A stretch of DNA of 64,000 bases from Larimichthys crocea (taxonomy: Eukaryota; Chordata; Actinopteri; Sciaenidae), in the NCBI RefSeq assembly GCF_000972845.2, contig NC_040013.1, positions 7,528,061 through 7,592,060 of the forward strand. The letters run 5' to 3'. The notes beneath the pieces are model-generated. The model did no database searches and had not been told where the DNA came from. It was given only the letters and a program-made list of their open reading frames with translations. Position numbers and translations under genes: made by a program. Positions 44,813 to 57,307 of the stretch are shown here, in pieces (within the stretch, counting starts at the first letter, position 1; each line of letters begins with the position of its first letter).

Positions 44813-47641
44813 ATGGATCATCTAGACAATGTCTTGAACTCTGCAGCAACAGGTAACGATGAAACCCTGCGTTCATCATCAACAGAAATGACACAAGCTT
44901 GTGAATGTGTGCTAATTATCAGATATTGTAAGGACACAAGCTGTATACAAATGCTTCTCTGCAGCATGTGATCTAAAATTAGACCAAAGCCTCTGTCTAG
45001 ACTATTGCATTGTTGTCTGTATATAATGAAAATGGATTTTGGACTCCAAATAGATTATGGATCTACATTTTATAACCACCTTTATGTACTGTGTGTCATT
45101 TTTCTCCTCAGTGCTATTATTGGGTGAAATATTCTATAAATTGTCGAGTCTTTAGGTTTGAAAGCAGTGCTAGAATTCTGTTCTGGGAATACATAAAGAC
45201 TCCTGATATATGAAGCGATTATAGCTTTATAACGTTATATGTTGTGCCATGTCTTCTGCACTGTTGTGTTGTAATGTGATACAAATGCTGCTGAGCCATT
45301 AACTCCACAACGTTTTCCATCGACTTGGAGGCCGTGAAACGGATCGTAAGGAACAGATAATCAGTGGAGTAGATGCATAGATCACTCCTGTGTTTAGGGA
45401 AGGAAGTGTTCATTGTTAAGAGAGATGTAGTAACAGTATTTTACCGTCACACGTCGTCGAATTTAGATTTCAGTCAGAGCTTCACCTGGGGATTTGGTCT
45501 TTAACCACACAAGTCTCCTCTGTGTTTCCGCATTTCAGAGGTTTTCTTAAGTCTTTTGTCTTATTCCCTCAGCTCTCCAATCATTAGGAAGCAGAGCTGG
45601 TAGTGCCCTGAGGCACAAAAATAGACTCCTACACTGACTGATGACTAATCTATATTTCGATACTGCACTGTCCAAGTTCTTCCTGTGCCCTCCCCTTCAT
45701 CTGCTGCGGATTACCAAGATTAATTGCTCTTAGAAAAACTCGTGAGCATGTGAAGTAGATGTCGTTGCATGTTCTGTTGTTCAAACACAAATCATTCTGC
45801 TGCATCTGGGCCGGGCCCAGGTGTGCTTGGGTGTAGCGATGTACAGTCAGCACGTGTCTTTTTTTTTTTCTTCCTTCCCATTAGTAATGCAGGTCTGAAC
45901 AGCAGAACCAATCCACCCAGCGGCGTTTTGAAAGTGGGCTGGAGTCAGACAGATAAGGGTGCTGTATCAGCACACTTTCAACTGTTTCCCAAGCTGTACT
46001 GAACCATTAAGAAAATATAGTGGAAAAACACTGCGCGCGGTGACAGCGCTGGTACAGTGCAGCACTTTGAAAAGCAGAAGGTGGCATTCACAAAAAAACC
46101 TCAAATGTTTTTCCACGTCCAGAGAGGAGTCAGAAACCAGAGTTTTCGTCGTTCTCTTCTTTCTATTCCTCGTCACCAGTTTTCTAGGTTTCCCCATCTT
46201 TTTGCTGATGTCGCAGACCGAAAGAGTCAGACACACTTCTTTTGTGCTCTCCAGTTTTAAAGGACCTCCCCTCCTTCCCCTCTATTGATCAGGTCTGCTG
46301 CAGTGTGTAAATCAGAAAAGGGCTGCCACTGAGAAACTTGAACAGGGCCTCTCTCAGTCTTTTTTTTTTTTTTTCCAATCCAGTCATCATTGAGATAGTG
46401 TCAAGCTTTGCAAAGAGGAAACCGCTTATGTAAATCAAACTGTAAAGATTATGGGGAGAACGGGTCACATTGTGACCCAAGTAAGATAAGCTTATCCATC
46501 AGGATTTTAAGTGTTTCTCAATCTTTCCCTTCAACCCAGATGCCTGTTTACCTTCCTTACCAAAATAGACTGCTTTTAAAAATAATCCTCCTGAATCTGT
46601 ACTCCACACACTCAATCATCAGACTAAGTACCCCAGGGATGTTGTTGGATGACAAATGGCCCTTCGCTCCTGGCTCTCAGCAGCTGCCAGGTAGGGTTCA
46701 TTGATGACGGAGTGCCAGAGACACAAACAGGGCCGTAGATTAACAGACTGGTACCAAGAGGACCATAGTTTACCACACCGCCAACAGGGTCATGGATTTC
46801 CAGACTGGTACCAGTAGGACAAACCCGTTCTCAGCTTCAGCGTTATATAATATTATAACCTGGGCCTGTATTTGTCTCAGCAAAGTGTAAGAGTAACAAT
46901 TAGTGATCTCATGATTCAATATGTCAAAGAAGGAATAGCCAATCAACTGCTAGGATTTAACCTTTTCTTTTCATATTTGCTAATTTTTCAATTTGTGAAA
47001 TGAATTAGTTCATTTTAATTGTGTGGAATTGCTAATATCTCCAGTAGCATGTCACAAAAAATGCCAAATTGACAACAAACTAAGATCTAATTTTCATATC
47101 AATCGGGACGAAATGGAAACAAAAAGGAAACCCAACTGGAGAATATAGTACCACAGTGACAATGGAGAATAAATGTGCCAGTTTGATGAAAAATAGTTTG
47201 GAATTGTCTTTTTAAAAACCACAATCTAGACCTTATGTGCACCTCACACACAATTTGGACTTTAAAGCACATGTTGCATCTTGTAGCGGCCAAAGGTCTT
47301 TGTGTTAAGAACCGTTATTCTTTGAAGTTGGCACATTGTGAAATATTCAGGAGTAAAAACGGAATATATAAACTGATTTTGGGAAAGCAGAGTGACTGTT
47401 TTCTCCTGTATGATACATGTGGTGATGATTTAAGAATGCCAGTAAAGAGCCTTCTCGAATGACACAGCCCTCAAATGTTCTGTTGCACAGATGAACAACT
47501 GGATTTGTCAATTTTGTCTCCAAAGCCTGGAAAAGAAGTCAAGATGGCTTATTTAATGAATCCAGAATCATCCAGTCCATGTTTTTCCAGAAAGGTAGTT
47601 TTTAGGTTGACACTGAAGGTGTAATGATTTCTGGTTTTCTT

Positions 47642-47672
<31 letters not shown>

Positions 47673-48060
47673 GTATTGTTTCTCTCTATCTCTGCACATA
47701 TACTGCACACGCAGTGTATATTTTGACTGCATATGCTACCTCTCAGTTTGTTTGCTTAAGAGGCTTCATCAGCTGAGCTTGCTCTGCATAGACCACAGAG
47801 GCGCTGTCCATGGTGCTGCAGTTATGCGCCTCTGAGAGTCTTTGTATGGAGGAGGGGGTACTGTATAGCTTACTGTATGTAGAAATATATATATTAATAT
47901 TGTTATGTAACAATATATCACCCCCTGACGTCTGAGACAAACGGTTTGGCTTCATAAATATACTTTGATGTGATAAACTTATTGTAAGACACTGGCAGAA
48001 ACAAGCGAGGTATGAGTCCAGTGATGCCAAAAAAAATTGCAAAATAAAATGCATATGTGT
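44810..48060. other. sepsecs 3' UTR and sepsecs-lgi2 spacer
   Basis: No gene is seen in these 3.2 kb. The sepsecs 3' UTR should occupy its first part, but I could not fix a polyadenylation site. An imperfect 57-bp period occurs at about 46725-46825 (cagactggtacca twice). Poly-T runs lie at 46359-46374 and 47650-47670. Small open frames have no family features. Confidence 0.5.
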
Positions 48061-48448
48061 GTATAAATGACGTCATTTGCTATATTTGCTGATAACTAAA
48101 CTACGTTCGACACATGTCACCAATATTCACAAGCAGCCACATTTGCATTGCTTTCTTCAAAGCAACGTTAAAGCATGTGAAACGCTCAGGTAACCATCAT
48201 CATCTGCGGCAGCTTAATAATGCCTGTTTTATTTTTTTTTATTTATTTGCGTGGTTGTTTAACCAACAGTTATCCGACGGGAGCTCTGACTTAATAAATA
48301 ATTAAAGTGGACGGAGGGGAGCTGCAGCTGATTTGCTGATGTCAGGGAGCCAGTGCAGCATTTCATGGTGCAGGGTGTAAACGCGCGGTGCCATCAGCCT
48401 CGATCGGTGCTCTCTGTAAACCTCACACATGCAAGCCCGGCAAGAAAG
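48061..48448 (+). promoter_or_regulatory. lgi2: Probable lgi2 promoter and 5' UTR
   Basis: A TATA-like gtataaatg overlaps a perfect cyclic-AMP response element, tgacgtca (48068-48075), about 375 nt before the lgi2 start codon. The segment nearer the ATG is GC-richer and free of repeats. The CRE would fit a neuronal gene, but its use and the start site are inferred. Confidence 0.4.
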
Positions 48449-49245
48449 ATGCTGCCAACTCTCAAGATTTGGGCATTGCTTTCTGTGTCGCTTTGCTTCT
48501 TCTCTCAACCGGGTCATTTGAAGAAAGCTTTCCGATGTCCTTCAACATGCAGCTGCTCCAGGGAGTCTATCATTTGCGTCGGGTCCTCCTATGTCCCAAG
48601 GATTTCCCCCAACGACATCAATTCTTTGTGAGTACCCACTAAATATGATGTTTTTACCAATCCATATCTATTTAAACAACGCCTGCATGTATAATATGCA
48701 GCAATATATGCGTTTTTAAGTTTGATTCCATTCATCCCTGGCTCTTTTTTATAATGTACACCATCTTAATTGCAAGGCAATGCAGTCCTGACTTTTCTCC
48801 ACCTCCTCCTGATTGAGCATTTTTCATTTTATTTTCTCTGCTGGCTTTATGTTCATCCTTTTTGCCTCTTCATTCCAGGAGTATCGTCAATGGGACTTTC
48901 TCCGACGTCAAAGAGGCAATGTTTTCCCACATGCCATCTCTCCAGCTACTGTAAGAGCCCTTCAACTGCATCCCATTCCTCTGTATGATGAGATTTTATG
49001 AGTTGGCCTTAGCTTGTCGCAAAGGCTCCTATAGGACAGAATTATGCAGATAGATTTACTTCAAAATGTGTCAAATGTATCAGACTGCAGAGCCTAAAGG
49101 TAAAATACACACACAGACATGATAGACTATAGTTTTGGCCTTCAATAGCATTACATAATTAAGGTTTTTATGCTATAGAAGTCTTCAATAGCATTACATA
49201 ATTAAGGTTTTTATGCTATAGAAGTAACTTCCTGCAGTGCATTAC

Positions 49246-49302
<57 letters not shown>

Positions 49303-52300
49303 ATTGTAATACAGATACAGTAAAACATCTTTTCAGTCAGTTTGATGCATGTTAAAGCAGGGAAGGGTTTGAAAGGATTTGGACACCTTGAAATAAATAA
49401 TGAAAATCTAGTCTAAAGCTCTCAGTGCAGTCCCAGTCCATAATGTACTTAGCAGAGGCCATCAATCTACTACAGTGATAGCTGTGATGCCAGCATAAAC
49501 AAAGGCGTGGCAGATATAGAGCATTTAACCAAAGTCATGACACACACAATGTTTTCACGGTATCAAGGTTAATTTCATTTGTCATTTAACAACACAGAAT
49601 TGCATAATGAAGTGTTTTTCCCACTACCACAGTGTGCTGCAATGGCACATATGCCATAAAATATACTGATATAATAACTCATCCCTTTCTTGATTTCACT
49701 TGTGTTGTCATTAAGAATTAGGTTTAGAGCATTTGGCTCTGTTTTTGACACCGGATTGTTGTTTTTAACATGCTAAATCACAATCTAATCAATCTGTTTT
49801 TTCAGACCTAAATGTGTGTGTTTTTATTGTTAATTACAGGCTTTTGAATTCAAATTCTCTCACAACTGTACGGGATGATGCATTCTCAGGCCTTCCACAT
49901 CTGGAATATTTGTAAGTTCTATTGTTTTCTATCAAAGACATTCAGTGAATTATCAGCATTAACATGTCATCAGCATTAAGTTAACCAGTAGGATGAAATG
50001 GGACAATTTAATATAGCACAATAAAATGCATGCTATGTGGTTACATACATGAGGTTATGTGGTTGGAAGTTGGTCTTTCAGTAAGTGAGTTAGGTAGGAA
50101 AATATCACCCGTACGCCATCTAGTGGTTTAATTTGTACCAGAACAGAATCTTTGTTCACTTATCCACTATCAAGTTCAACTGTAATGCCGAAGAATTGAC
50201 CAATTACACTTTGTGGAACAGATATGGCAGCAGTTTTATTGCTGTTCATCAAATATAGATGTGCATTAGTTGCAAATACTTTTGCAACTATAACATTTGC
50301 AAATATATTTGCACTTCAGTTTTGTTCAAACTGCACAATTCATCAGTATCTCATTCATAAAAGTTTAAATGAGACTTTCCTAGACTGGAATGCCACTGGA
50401 ATGGAAAGGGTGACTTGATCATTTCCTGTCCCAGTTGACAGAAACAGATGTTTATATGTGTACTATGTCTACATGTGACACTATTCATGTAAAATACTTG
50501 TATGAAATATACAATTGCAATATTTCTTATACACAAGGATTTTATTTCCTGCGATTTTTACTTAAAGGTCAAGTGTATACAATTTTTGGTGGGCTCTATA
50601 TACACTGTTGTACATTGTTACTTTTAGAATGAGCCTTTTATATGTACAGATGCTGTGGTTCCTCATAACTCAGCCATGTTGAACTACTATCTAAAGTGAA
50701 TACTATACAGTACATCAGACTTTTTAATATGCAAGTTGGGAACTGCCATACAAACTAACAAGTTTATCACTAAGTCCAACATGTTTTTTGTTATCTTTCA
50801 CAGGTTCATTGAGAGTAATAAGATTGAGACTGCGTCCAAATATGCCTTCAGAGGACTCAGGGACTTGACTCACTTGTAGGTTCCAACCTTGAAAATTCCC
50901 CAAACAAAAACTGTAAAAATGTTTATTTGCGTTTTCCAACCTCTATTTTAACTAGTGCATCATGTTTTTCATTTTCTCAAAGTAATAATTTTTTGTTCAT
51001 TGCTGTTGTTTTTAGGTCTTTGGCAAACAATAACATTAAATCTTTGCCGAGGGACATCTTCATTGACTTGGACTCACTGATAGAGTTGTAAGTTGATCAC
51101 TCAGTTACACATGTTGGGGGAAATAGTGTCCTCTCTTTAGAATATCTTAATTTTTTTCTTTTAAGATGCCTTCTAGCTTGACTACTTTGTTTCTCTGCAA
51201 TGACACACAGTGCTTGTCTTCTGCAGGGACCTCCGAGGCAATGCCTTTGAGTGTGATTGCCGTGCCAAGTGGCTGATGATGTGGCTGAAGAACACCAATG
51301 CCACAGTGTCGGATGTCGTGTGTGCTGGACCAGAGGACATGAAGGACAAGCGCCTCAATGATATGACTAGCCTACACAACGAATGCATCTCAACAGGTGA
51401 GCAAACCTGAGTCAGCTGGCTCTGGTCTAACTGGCATCTGTATCAGGCAACCCAATCAGGTCATCTGAAGATATGTAAAGTAAAGGCAAAAGTGTAGTTT
51501 TCTTGGTTTGATTTTTGGAATGTGTTAGTTTGTAGAGAATTTCAATTCTGAATGTGCCTTTCCACAGATTTCGTCCTACATCAGTCTGTGGCATCTGAGT
51601 CTCTGTCTGTTGACACATTCAGCTATAAGAATGATGTCTATGTGACTATTGCTGCTCCCAGCACAGACAGCTGTATGGTTTTCCAATGGGACCACATAGA
51701 AATGAACTTCAGGACGTATGATAACATCACAGGTACGGCAATGCCTCAACAAACTGTTTCATAACACTCTGACTGAGTTTTACGCTAATCTGTTTATTTC
51801 CTGCCTCTCAGGTCAGTCGATTGTGGGGTGCAAGTCAGTTGTCATCCAGGATCAGGTGTTTGTCATCGTGGCACAGCTCTTTGGTGGTTCCCACATCTAC
51901 AAGTTCGATGAGGACCAAAGCAGGTTCAGCAAGTTTCAGGACATTGAGGTGTCCAAGATCTCCAAGCCGAATGACATTGAGGCATTCCAGATTGGTTCTG
52001 ACTGGTTCTTTGTGATTGCTGACAGTTCAAAAGCGGGCTTGTCCACCCTCTACAAATGGAACGATAAGGGCTTTTATTCATACCAGTCACTGCATGAGTG
52101 GTACCGTGACACAGATGCAGAGTTCTTGGACTTGGATGGGAAGGCCCACCTTATTTTGGCAAGCCGCTCGCAGGTCCCAGTGATCTATCAGTGGAGCCGG
52201 AGCAACCAGAAGTTTGTCCTGCAGGGCGAGATCCCCAACATGGAGGATGTTGTAGCTGTAAAGCACTTTCGGATCAAGGAAGAACTCTACCTGGCTATGA

Positions 52301-52629
52301 CACGCTATATTGGAGACTCAAAAGTTCTGCGTTGGGGTGCCAAACAGTTTGCAGAGATCCAAGCCTTGCCCTCACGAGGCTCCATGATTCTCCAGCCGTT
52401 CTTTTTCAAAGACCGTTACTACCTGGCCCTGGGAAGCGATTACACCTTCTCACAGATCTACCTGTGGGATGATGAAAAGAAACTCTTTGACCGCTTCAAG
52501 GAGGTGTACATCCAGGCACCGCGCTCCTTCACTGTGGTTTCCACTGACCGCAGGGACTTCATCTTCACCTCTAGCTTCAAGGGAAACACACAGATCTTTG
52601 AGCACATCATCATTGACTTAAGCTTGTGA
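48449..52629 (+). CDS. lgi2: Leucine-rich repeat LGI family member 2
   Basis: Eight exons give 539 aa: 48449-48627, 48879-48950, 49840-49911, 50804-50875, 51016-51087, 51227-51396, 51568-51732 and 51812-52629. LGI proteins are secreted neuronal ligands that bind ADAM22/23-type receptors at synapses. A hydrophobic signal peptide (residues 1 to about 28, ALLSVSLCFF) is followed by the N-cap cysteines CPSTCSC. Four 24-residue LRRs follow, each encoded by a 72-nt exon of identical phase. A C-cap (FECDCRAKWLMMWL with later Cys) and then EPTP/EAR beta-propeller repeats from about residue 213 complete the protein. The one-exon-per-LRR layout and a length close to the human protein (about 545 aa) support an intact gene. 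The assignment to LGI2 over other LGIs is strengthened by the sepsecs neighbour. Teleosts may have two lgi2 copies, and I cannot tell which this is. Confidence 0.94.
49141..49223. repeat. 43-bp tandem duplication in an lgi2 intron
   Basis: The unit ttcaatagcattacataatt and its continuation repeat with a 43-bp period starting at 49184, with no differences seen over the repeated part. It is a recent duplication or an assembly artefact. Confidence 0.9.
49246..49302. repeat. (TGAT)14 microsatellite
   Basis: An uninterrupted tetranucleotide run of 57 nt lies in the second lgi2 intron, 23 nt after the 43-bp duplication. Confidence 0.95.
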
Positions 52630-54240
52630 GGGGCTGTGCCTTATTGCCCGTCCTGCAATCGAACGTCTTCCACTAAAAAGATACATTTGTGAAGGGAAAA
52701 GAAAAGACGAGAACAGACTTAATGAACTGTCAAATATAACTTCCTACATAGTTTTCTGTTACAAATAAGAGCTGGGTCAGGTAGTGTTTGGAATCATTTT
52801 AGTTTCTTAAGGTGTCTTGACTATTTCTCAATGGCCTTTTATCTCTTATTATTTTTTCTCATGGCCTCTCAGACTTTCAGAGATACTACCATTTCACAAG
52901 GTGTGAGAGTGAGAGTCAAGTAAGGTGGCAGTTGTATAATGCAGCTGATAATTCTGCTAAAAATCCAGCTATGGGTGGAAAGATTTAAAATCAAATTTCA
53001 TGTATTTGGATGTATAGATTTCAGTTTAATATCCCCTATGTTAATGGTTTTGTACCCCCCAAAAACATACACCAGGACCTGAGAGAAAGATAATTTTACT
53101 ACTGAGGGTGTAAAAGGTGTGGTTGCCACTTACCTCATGTCCTCTTACCCTGTGGTAATGTACAGTATGTTGCCTTATCAGCACTGGGGTTCTGTGCTCT
53201 GATGGGCCCACAGTGCCTCCCTCTGGCCGTGATAAAGTATCACACCCCTTTGCTTATTCCATACAGGGAATGTCTTGAAAGCACAAACCTTTAATTATAA
53301 TAGCTGAGACCCCAGCCCTTAGAGTGTAGTTGTTAAGTGGAAAATGTTACTGTAGGTGCTATAGATTATATTGCGTACAGTAAAAAAATAAATAAATGAA
53401 GAAGCGTTTTGGTGATTTCAGCAGTGAAATATTCAGGACTGGATATAGCTAATGCCTTTTTAGACAAATACATATGAATGGAAAATCCCCATTTACCTTT
53501 AGATAACCTCTTAGTTCAGAGGAACTATAAGTGGCAAGGCAGATAGAAGCTCTTTTATCCATTTAGTGGAAATGACCTGTGTTTAGGTGATGTCAGGGAA
53601 ATTAAACCTAGTTACAAGTTTGAAATAAATAGCTACAGGTGTTGGACTACTGACATAATTTAACTTTTCTTTTTAGATTAGAACTAAAAATAATAAAGAC
53701 TCCTCACAGCAGAAGTCAGTGCACTCGTGAAAAAATTTGATAAGAGGACATCATTTGTTTGTCCGCTATTGAAGGAAAAAAAAATGTTCATGTAAATATA
53801 TCCACTCAAGTTGAGAGGCTTTTTCAGTCTGTCTTTCTGTTCTTTGAAAATACTGAATGTTGACTTACAAACAACAAAATGTACATAAATCAAGGACTGC
53901 AATGCCGTTTGTCACACAAAAGTCTGAACTGATCTTTGCACTTACTTAAAAACAATGAAATGTTACTGCAGCTTGCAAGAGCATGACATTCAAAAAAGGG
54001 TGTTTGCCAAATTCTTTTTCGATGAACCTAATAAACTCAGAAGTCTGAAAGTGCTTCTACTCATTAAGTGAATGGTATTGCAAATAAAATAAAAACAATG
54101 GAATATGCAAGCTTTACAAGATGCAGATTCTTTTCTATGATTTTGTTTTAAGCCTATTGAATGTTACTCTCAAAATATACTGTAAATTTAGTCAGTTGGG
54201 TGTCAAAATAAATGTGTAAAAGTATGATTCTAAGATGTGT
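52630..54240 (+). other. lgi2: Probable lgi2 3' UTR
   Basis: The sequence after the lgi2 stop has no gene. Polyadenylation-like aataaa hexamers lie near 54031, 54085 and 54210, so the transcript probably ends between 54.0 and 54.25 kb. The end is inferred only from these signals. Confidence 0.45.
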
Positions 54241-54339
54241 TTTATCCTTCATTGATCCATGTCGATTATGTCACTGGCAATATCAGTCACAATGAATTAA
54301 TTTTTGGTGAAAACAAATTTTTCTTTTAGTGACTTTCGA

Positions 54340-54495
54340 CGTTGGTGGTGCAGCACTTGTTGGAATCCCGGCCTTTCTGTGTGGAGTTTGCATGTTCTCC
54401 CCGTGTCTGTGTGGGTTCTCTCCAGGTACTTCAGCTTCCTCCCACAGTCCAAAGATATGCACTTAATCTTTAATGGGTGGTTCTAAATTGCCCCA
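54340..54495 (+). repeat. Common teleost repeat inside the duplicated flank
   Basis: The sequence gtggagtttgcatgttctcc, then gtgtgggttctctccaggta and cccacagtccaaagatatgc, is a hallmark of a widespread fish repeat. It interrupts sequence whose diverged copy at about 62365-62470 lacks it, so it inserted after that duplication or was lost from the other copy. Confidence 0.7.
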
Positions 54496-54943
54496 AGAAG
54501 AAGAAGCGCTGTGTGTTGAAGTTTTCTTTGCATCCCCACAGTAATTAAAACATCAAATGTTCTGGAGGGGGGAAAAAAATCTGTGGCAATAAGCTGATCC
54601 AGTGCAAATGAAAGCATCTTTCAGCTCCTTGTTTTTGGTTTTACAGGCCACAGTTTTATTATTTTGGATCAGTGTTGTCATCAACTTTGTATCCAGCTGC
54701 AGCAGCTTTATGTTTTCAGCCAAAAAGCAAAAAAGAAATATGATGTCACCATCCTCCACACTGTAATTTAAAGTGAGGATTCATGTAAAGTCCAGTCCTG
54801 TTATATACCACATATACCACAATGTTATACCAAATGCTAATTTGTATTTTGGTATCACACTGTATGTATTAAAGCAGCCTGTGACATTATTAATTTACAG
54901 GCCGCTATACTGGCTTACCCATGAACATGTCGTATGTTTGGGG

Positions 54944-55392
54944 CAGTGGTTCTTAACCTGGGTTCGATCGAACCCTAGGGGTTCGGTGAGTCGGTCTCAG
55001 GGGTTCGGTGGAGCCTCCGCCCTGGAATTTTTTATACCATTTGTTACAACATATCTTTGTGAGCAATCGTTTTCGAGGATGCTGGACATAAAAACTAAGA
55101 AAAGGAACAGACTTTGCTGTGAAAATGACATGAGACTGGCACTTGCCAAGGTGAAGCCACGCATATCTGAACTGGTCTCTCAAAGGCAACAGCAGAAGTC
55201 ACACTGAGGTAAGTTGTTGTGAGTTCATGCACTGTGTTGGTTTTGTTATTTGAACAAGGTGATGTTAATGCACGGTTAATTTTGTGCACCAGTAAAAAAA
55301 ATCATATTTTATTTTTTACTAAAGAAGGGTTCGGTGAATGAGCATATGAAACTGGTGGGGTTCGGTACCTCCAATAAGGTTAAGAACCACTG
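54944..55392 (+). mobile_element. Non-autonomous hAT element with 8-bp target duplication
   Basis: The left end cagtggttcttaacctgggt and the right end ggttaagaaccactg form terminal inverted repeats. The 449-bp element is flanked by the identical 8-mer gtttgggg (54936-54943 and 55393-55400), the target-site size of hAT elements. It retains a coding remnant of the transposase C-terminus, described separately. Confidence 0.9.
55024..55207 (+). pseudogene. Remnant of hAT transposase C-terminal dimerisation domain
   Basis: The frame ending at the stop 55205-55207 encodes CEQSFSRMLDIKTKKRNRL and MRLALAKVKPRI. This resembles the conserved hAT C-terminal dimerisation region of ZBED-type proteins, where the motif is usually E-x-x-FS followed by KTKxRNRL. 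All catalytic parts are missing, so it is a leftover of an internally deleted autonomous element. Confidence 0.8.
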
Positions 55393-55400
55393 GTTTGGGG

Positions 55401-56295
55401 TAATTAAGATCACATCACATTTCTTTACTGATGTCTGGCCACCTGCTGAAGGCTCAATGTTTTTCAGCTTTCCTACTTTACCACCATAATACACACAATA
55501 CAACTTTATATACTACCATCACATGTGCAGGTATATATTACAGACTTAAATAATATGTCATCGTCCAATAAAGTTACATACTTAGATAAACATTAGACAA
55601 CTCAGCAGGCTTCATATCCACATTATGTGTATATAGTTTAGCTCTGTTGGTTCAAATGACCAATCAGAATGTGACAGCAGCAGGAGCAGGAACATGCCAC
55701 AGCAAATTTATACAGCTTTGGACTTTGAGCTGTGATCAGAGATTAGCCTTTGTCTCCCTGTTTCTGTGTTATCTTTATAGTACAGGCGAGGGCGTAGGTT
55801 TAGTTTCAGTAAAGCAAATAAAATGATTGAAAAAATACTTGCATGCTCTTTTCCCCATTTGTATGCATGTAATTTAATAGTAATGATAAAATTAGTTTAT
55901 TTTGCCTTAAATAATTAATGACAGTTTGACAAAACAAGTTCAATGTAATCCTGATACTTACATAATTTTGTATTTGTAACTTTATGACAAAGAGCTTTGA
56001 AATTTACTGTCTTATCTGACTGTAGTTCAGTTTGACCATATTTCAAGGAAATATTAACTTTGCATGGAAATATTTATTTCCTCAAAAAAGTGAGTTGTGT
56101 GTCCTTTTTAAAGAAAAGTGTCTGCACTTATTTCTTCTGGCTGCATACAGCTACAGCAACCATAACCAATAAGGCAGTCTATGTGTATGTATATGAAAAG
56201 CTTGACATCAGTTCAGTAACAGAGGTTAAGTTTGTGAGAGGATAAACAATGTGACTGCACAGTCAAAAAACAGAGCTTTTAATCTGAAACAACAA
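55401..56295. other. Spacer upstream of the kinase/KEN gene
   Basis: This is AT-rich sequence without a gene. At 56200-56235 the phrase gtaacagaggttaagtttgt matches gtaacagaggttaaacttat at about 62523-62543, marking part of the flank duplicated downstream. No strong TATA box was found. Confidence 0.45.
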
Positions 56296-56521
56296 ACATG
56301 AAAAGGGCAGGTCCTCCATGTCTTGTGGAAGCCCAACCCATTTCTACCTGTTCTACTTGTTCTTCCTGTCTCGTACAATATTTAGCTGTAGTTGGGAGAA
56401 CCAAGAGAAAGAGAGAGGAACAGACAGAGGCAGTGACAGAGAGAAATCCAGTAAAGGCCCAGCATGTTGACTTCTGACAGATTAAGTTGATTCTATACAG
56501 ACGACACCTGAGCTCGACGTT
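56296..56521 (+). other. Probable 5' UTR exon of the kinase/KEN gene
   Basis: The segment ends at a good donor (gtaagt from 56522), and its sequence is duplicated at about 63525-63659, again ending at gtaagt. Shared phrases include gaagcccaacccatttctac against gaagcccagcccatttctaa, and tcttcctgtct in both. Conservation up to the donor suggests a spliced leader exon joined to the acceptor at 57288-57289. The transcription start is not determined. Confidence 0.45.
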
Positions 56522-56699
56522 GTAAGTTGATCTTCCTGCAATCCACTAACATTTACCGTAAAATTATAGACCTATTGTTATTTGTAATTAACTTTTTATT
56601 ATTTGATTATAATGGACATTTACTGACAAACACTACTTGAATTAAAATGTGAAATGTTTATAAAATTATTTCTAGACTTTTCACAGTTGTGCATGTTAA

Positions 56700-57115
56700 A
56701 AGTTGAATTCCGTTTCCAGCCTGAATGTGGAAGTTCAAAGTCTAACCAGTCAGTGAAGTCAGGTGTGGCACTCAGCCACTCATAATCATAAAACATGAAA
56801 TCATTAGCATTCTATTTGTGACCAATGTCCAAATGAAATTATTAACCAACATCTGCAAATTAAAAGATTAAATTTGGCATTTGTGACCCGTGAATCACAG
56901 AATGGCTGATAAAAAGACACTGTAGTTCTGCCCGTATACATGATCTATCATCCTTGTCCCTACTTTGACCAAAAAACATTTCAAAGCTGTTCATGTTCAA
57001 AGTTGAATTCTGGTTGACAGTCTGAACAGGAATTGAAAATCTTAAACAATCAGTGAGTGCCTGGTGTGGCACTTTGTGTGTGTAGAAAACATAAAATATT
57101 GAATCTTAAGCATGA
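56700..57115 (+). repeat. Two diverged copies of a ~110-bp unit in the first intron
   Basis: Unit 1 (about 56700-56812) and unit 2 (about 57000-57115) share aaagttgaattc, a cctgaa or tctgaa core, cagtgaggt-like and ggtgtggcac phrases, and an aacataaa or aaacatgaaa ending. A third copy lies at about 63675-63790. The units seem to be part of the duplicated promoter-proximal sequence of this gene family. Confidence 0.6.
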
Positions 57116-57307
57116 GCACTTAGTGTTTACGTCCAGTGTTGACCGAATCTTCTTTGTCCAAATGAAATGACTACTCAACCATGCAAATAGTTTTAGTTAA
57201 ATGATTTTGCACACTTGTATGTGCTGTGCTGTATGTGCTCAAAGTGTCTAATGTTTAAAAATAATGTCAGAATTTTGTCTTTTTCACAGTTGCTCGGAAA
57301 CAAAACA

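Noticed and set aside
54773..55207. Host gene with a BED/hAT-type C-terminus
   Set aside because: The frame lies within a TIR- and 8-bp-bounded hAT element and only the dimerisation tail is recognisable.
57215..57307. Upstream in-frame start for the kinase/KEN protein
   Set aside because: These codons lie before a good acceptor (tttttcacag at 57280-57289) and look like intron sequence. The ATG at 57308 follows the acceptor.
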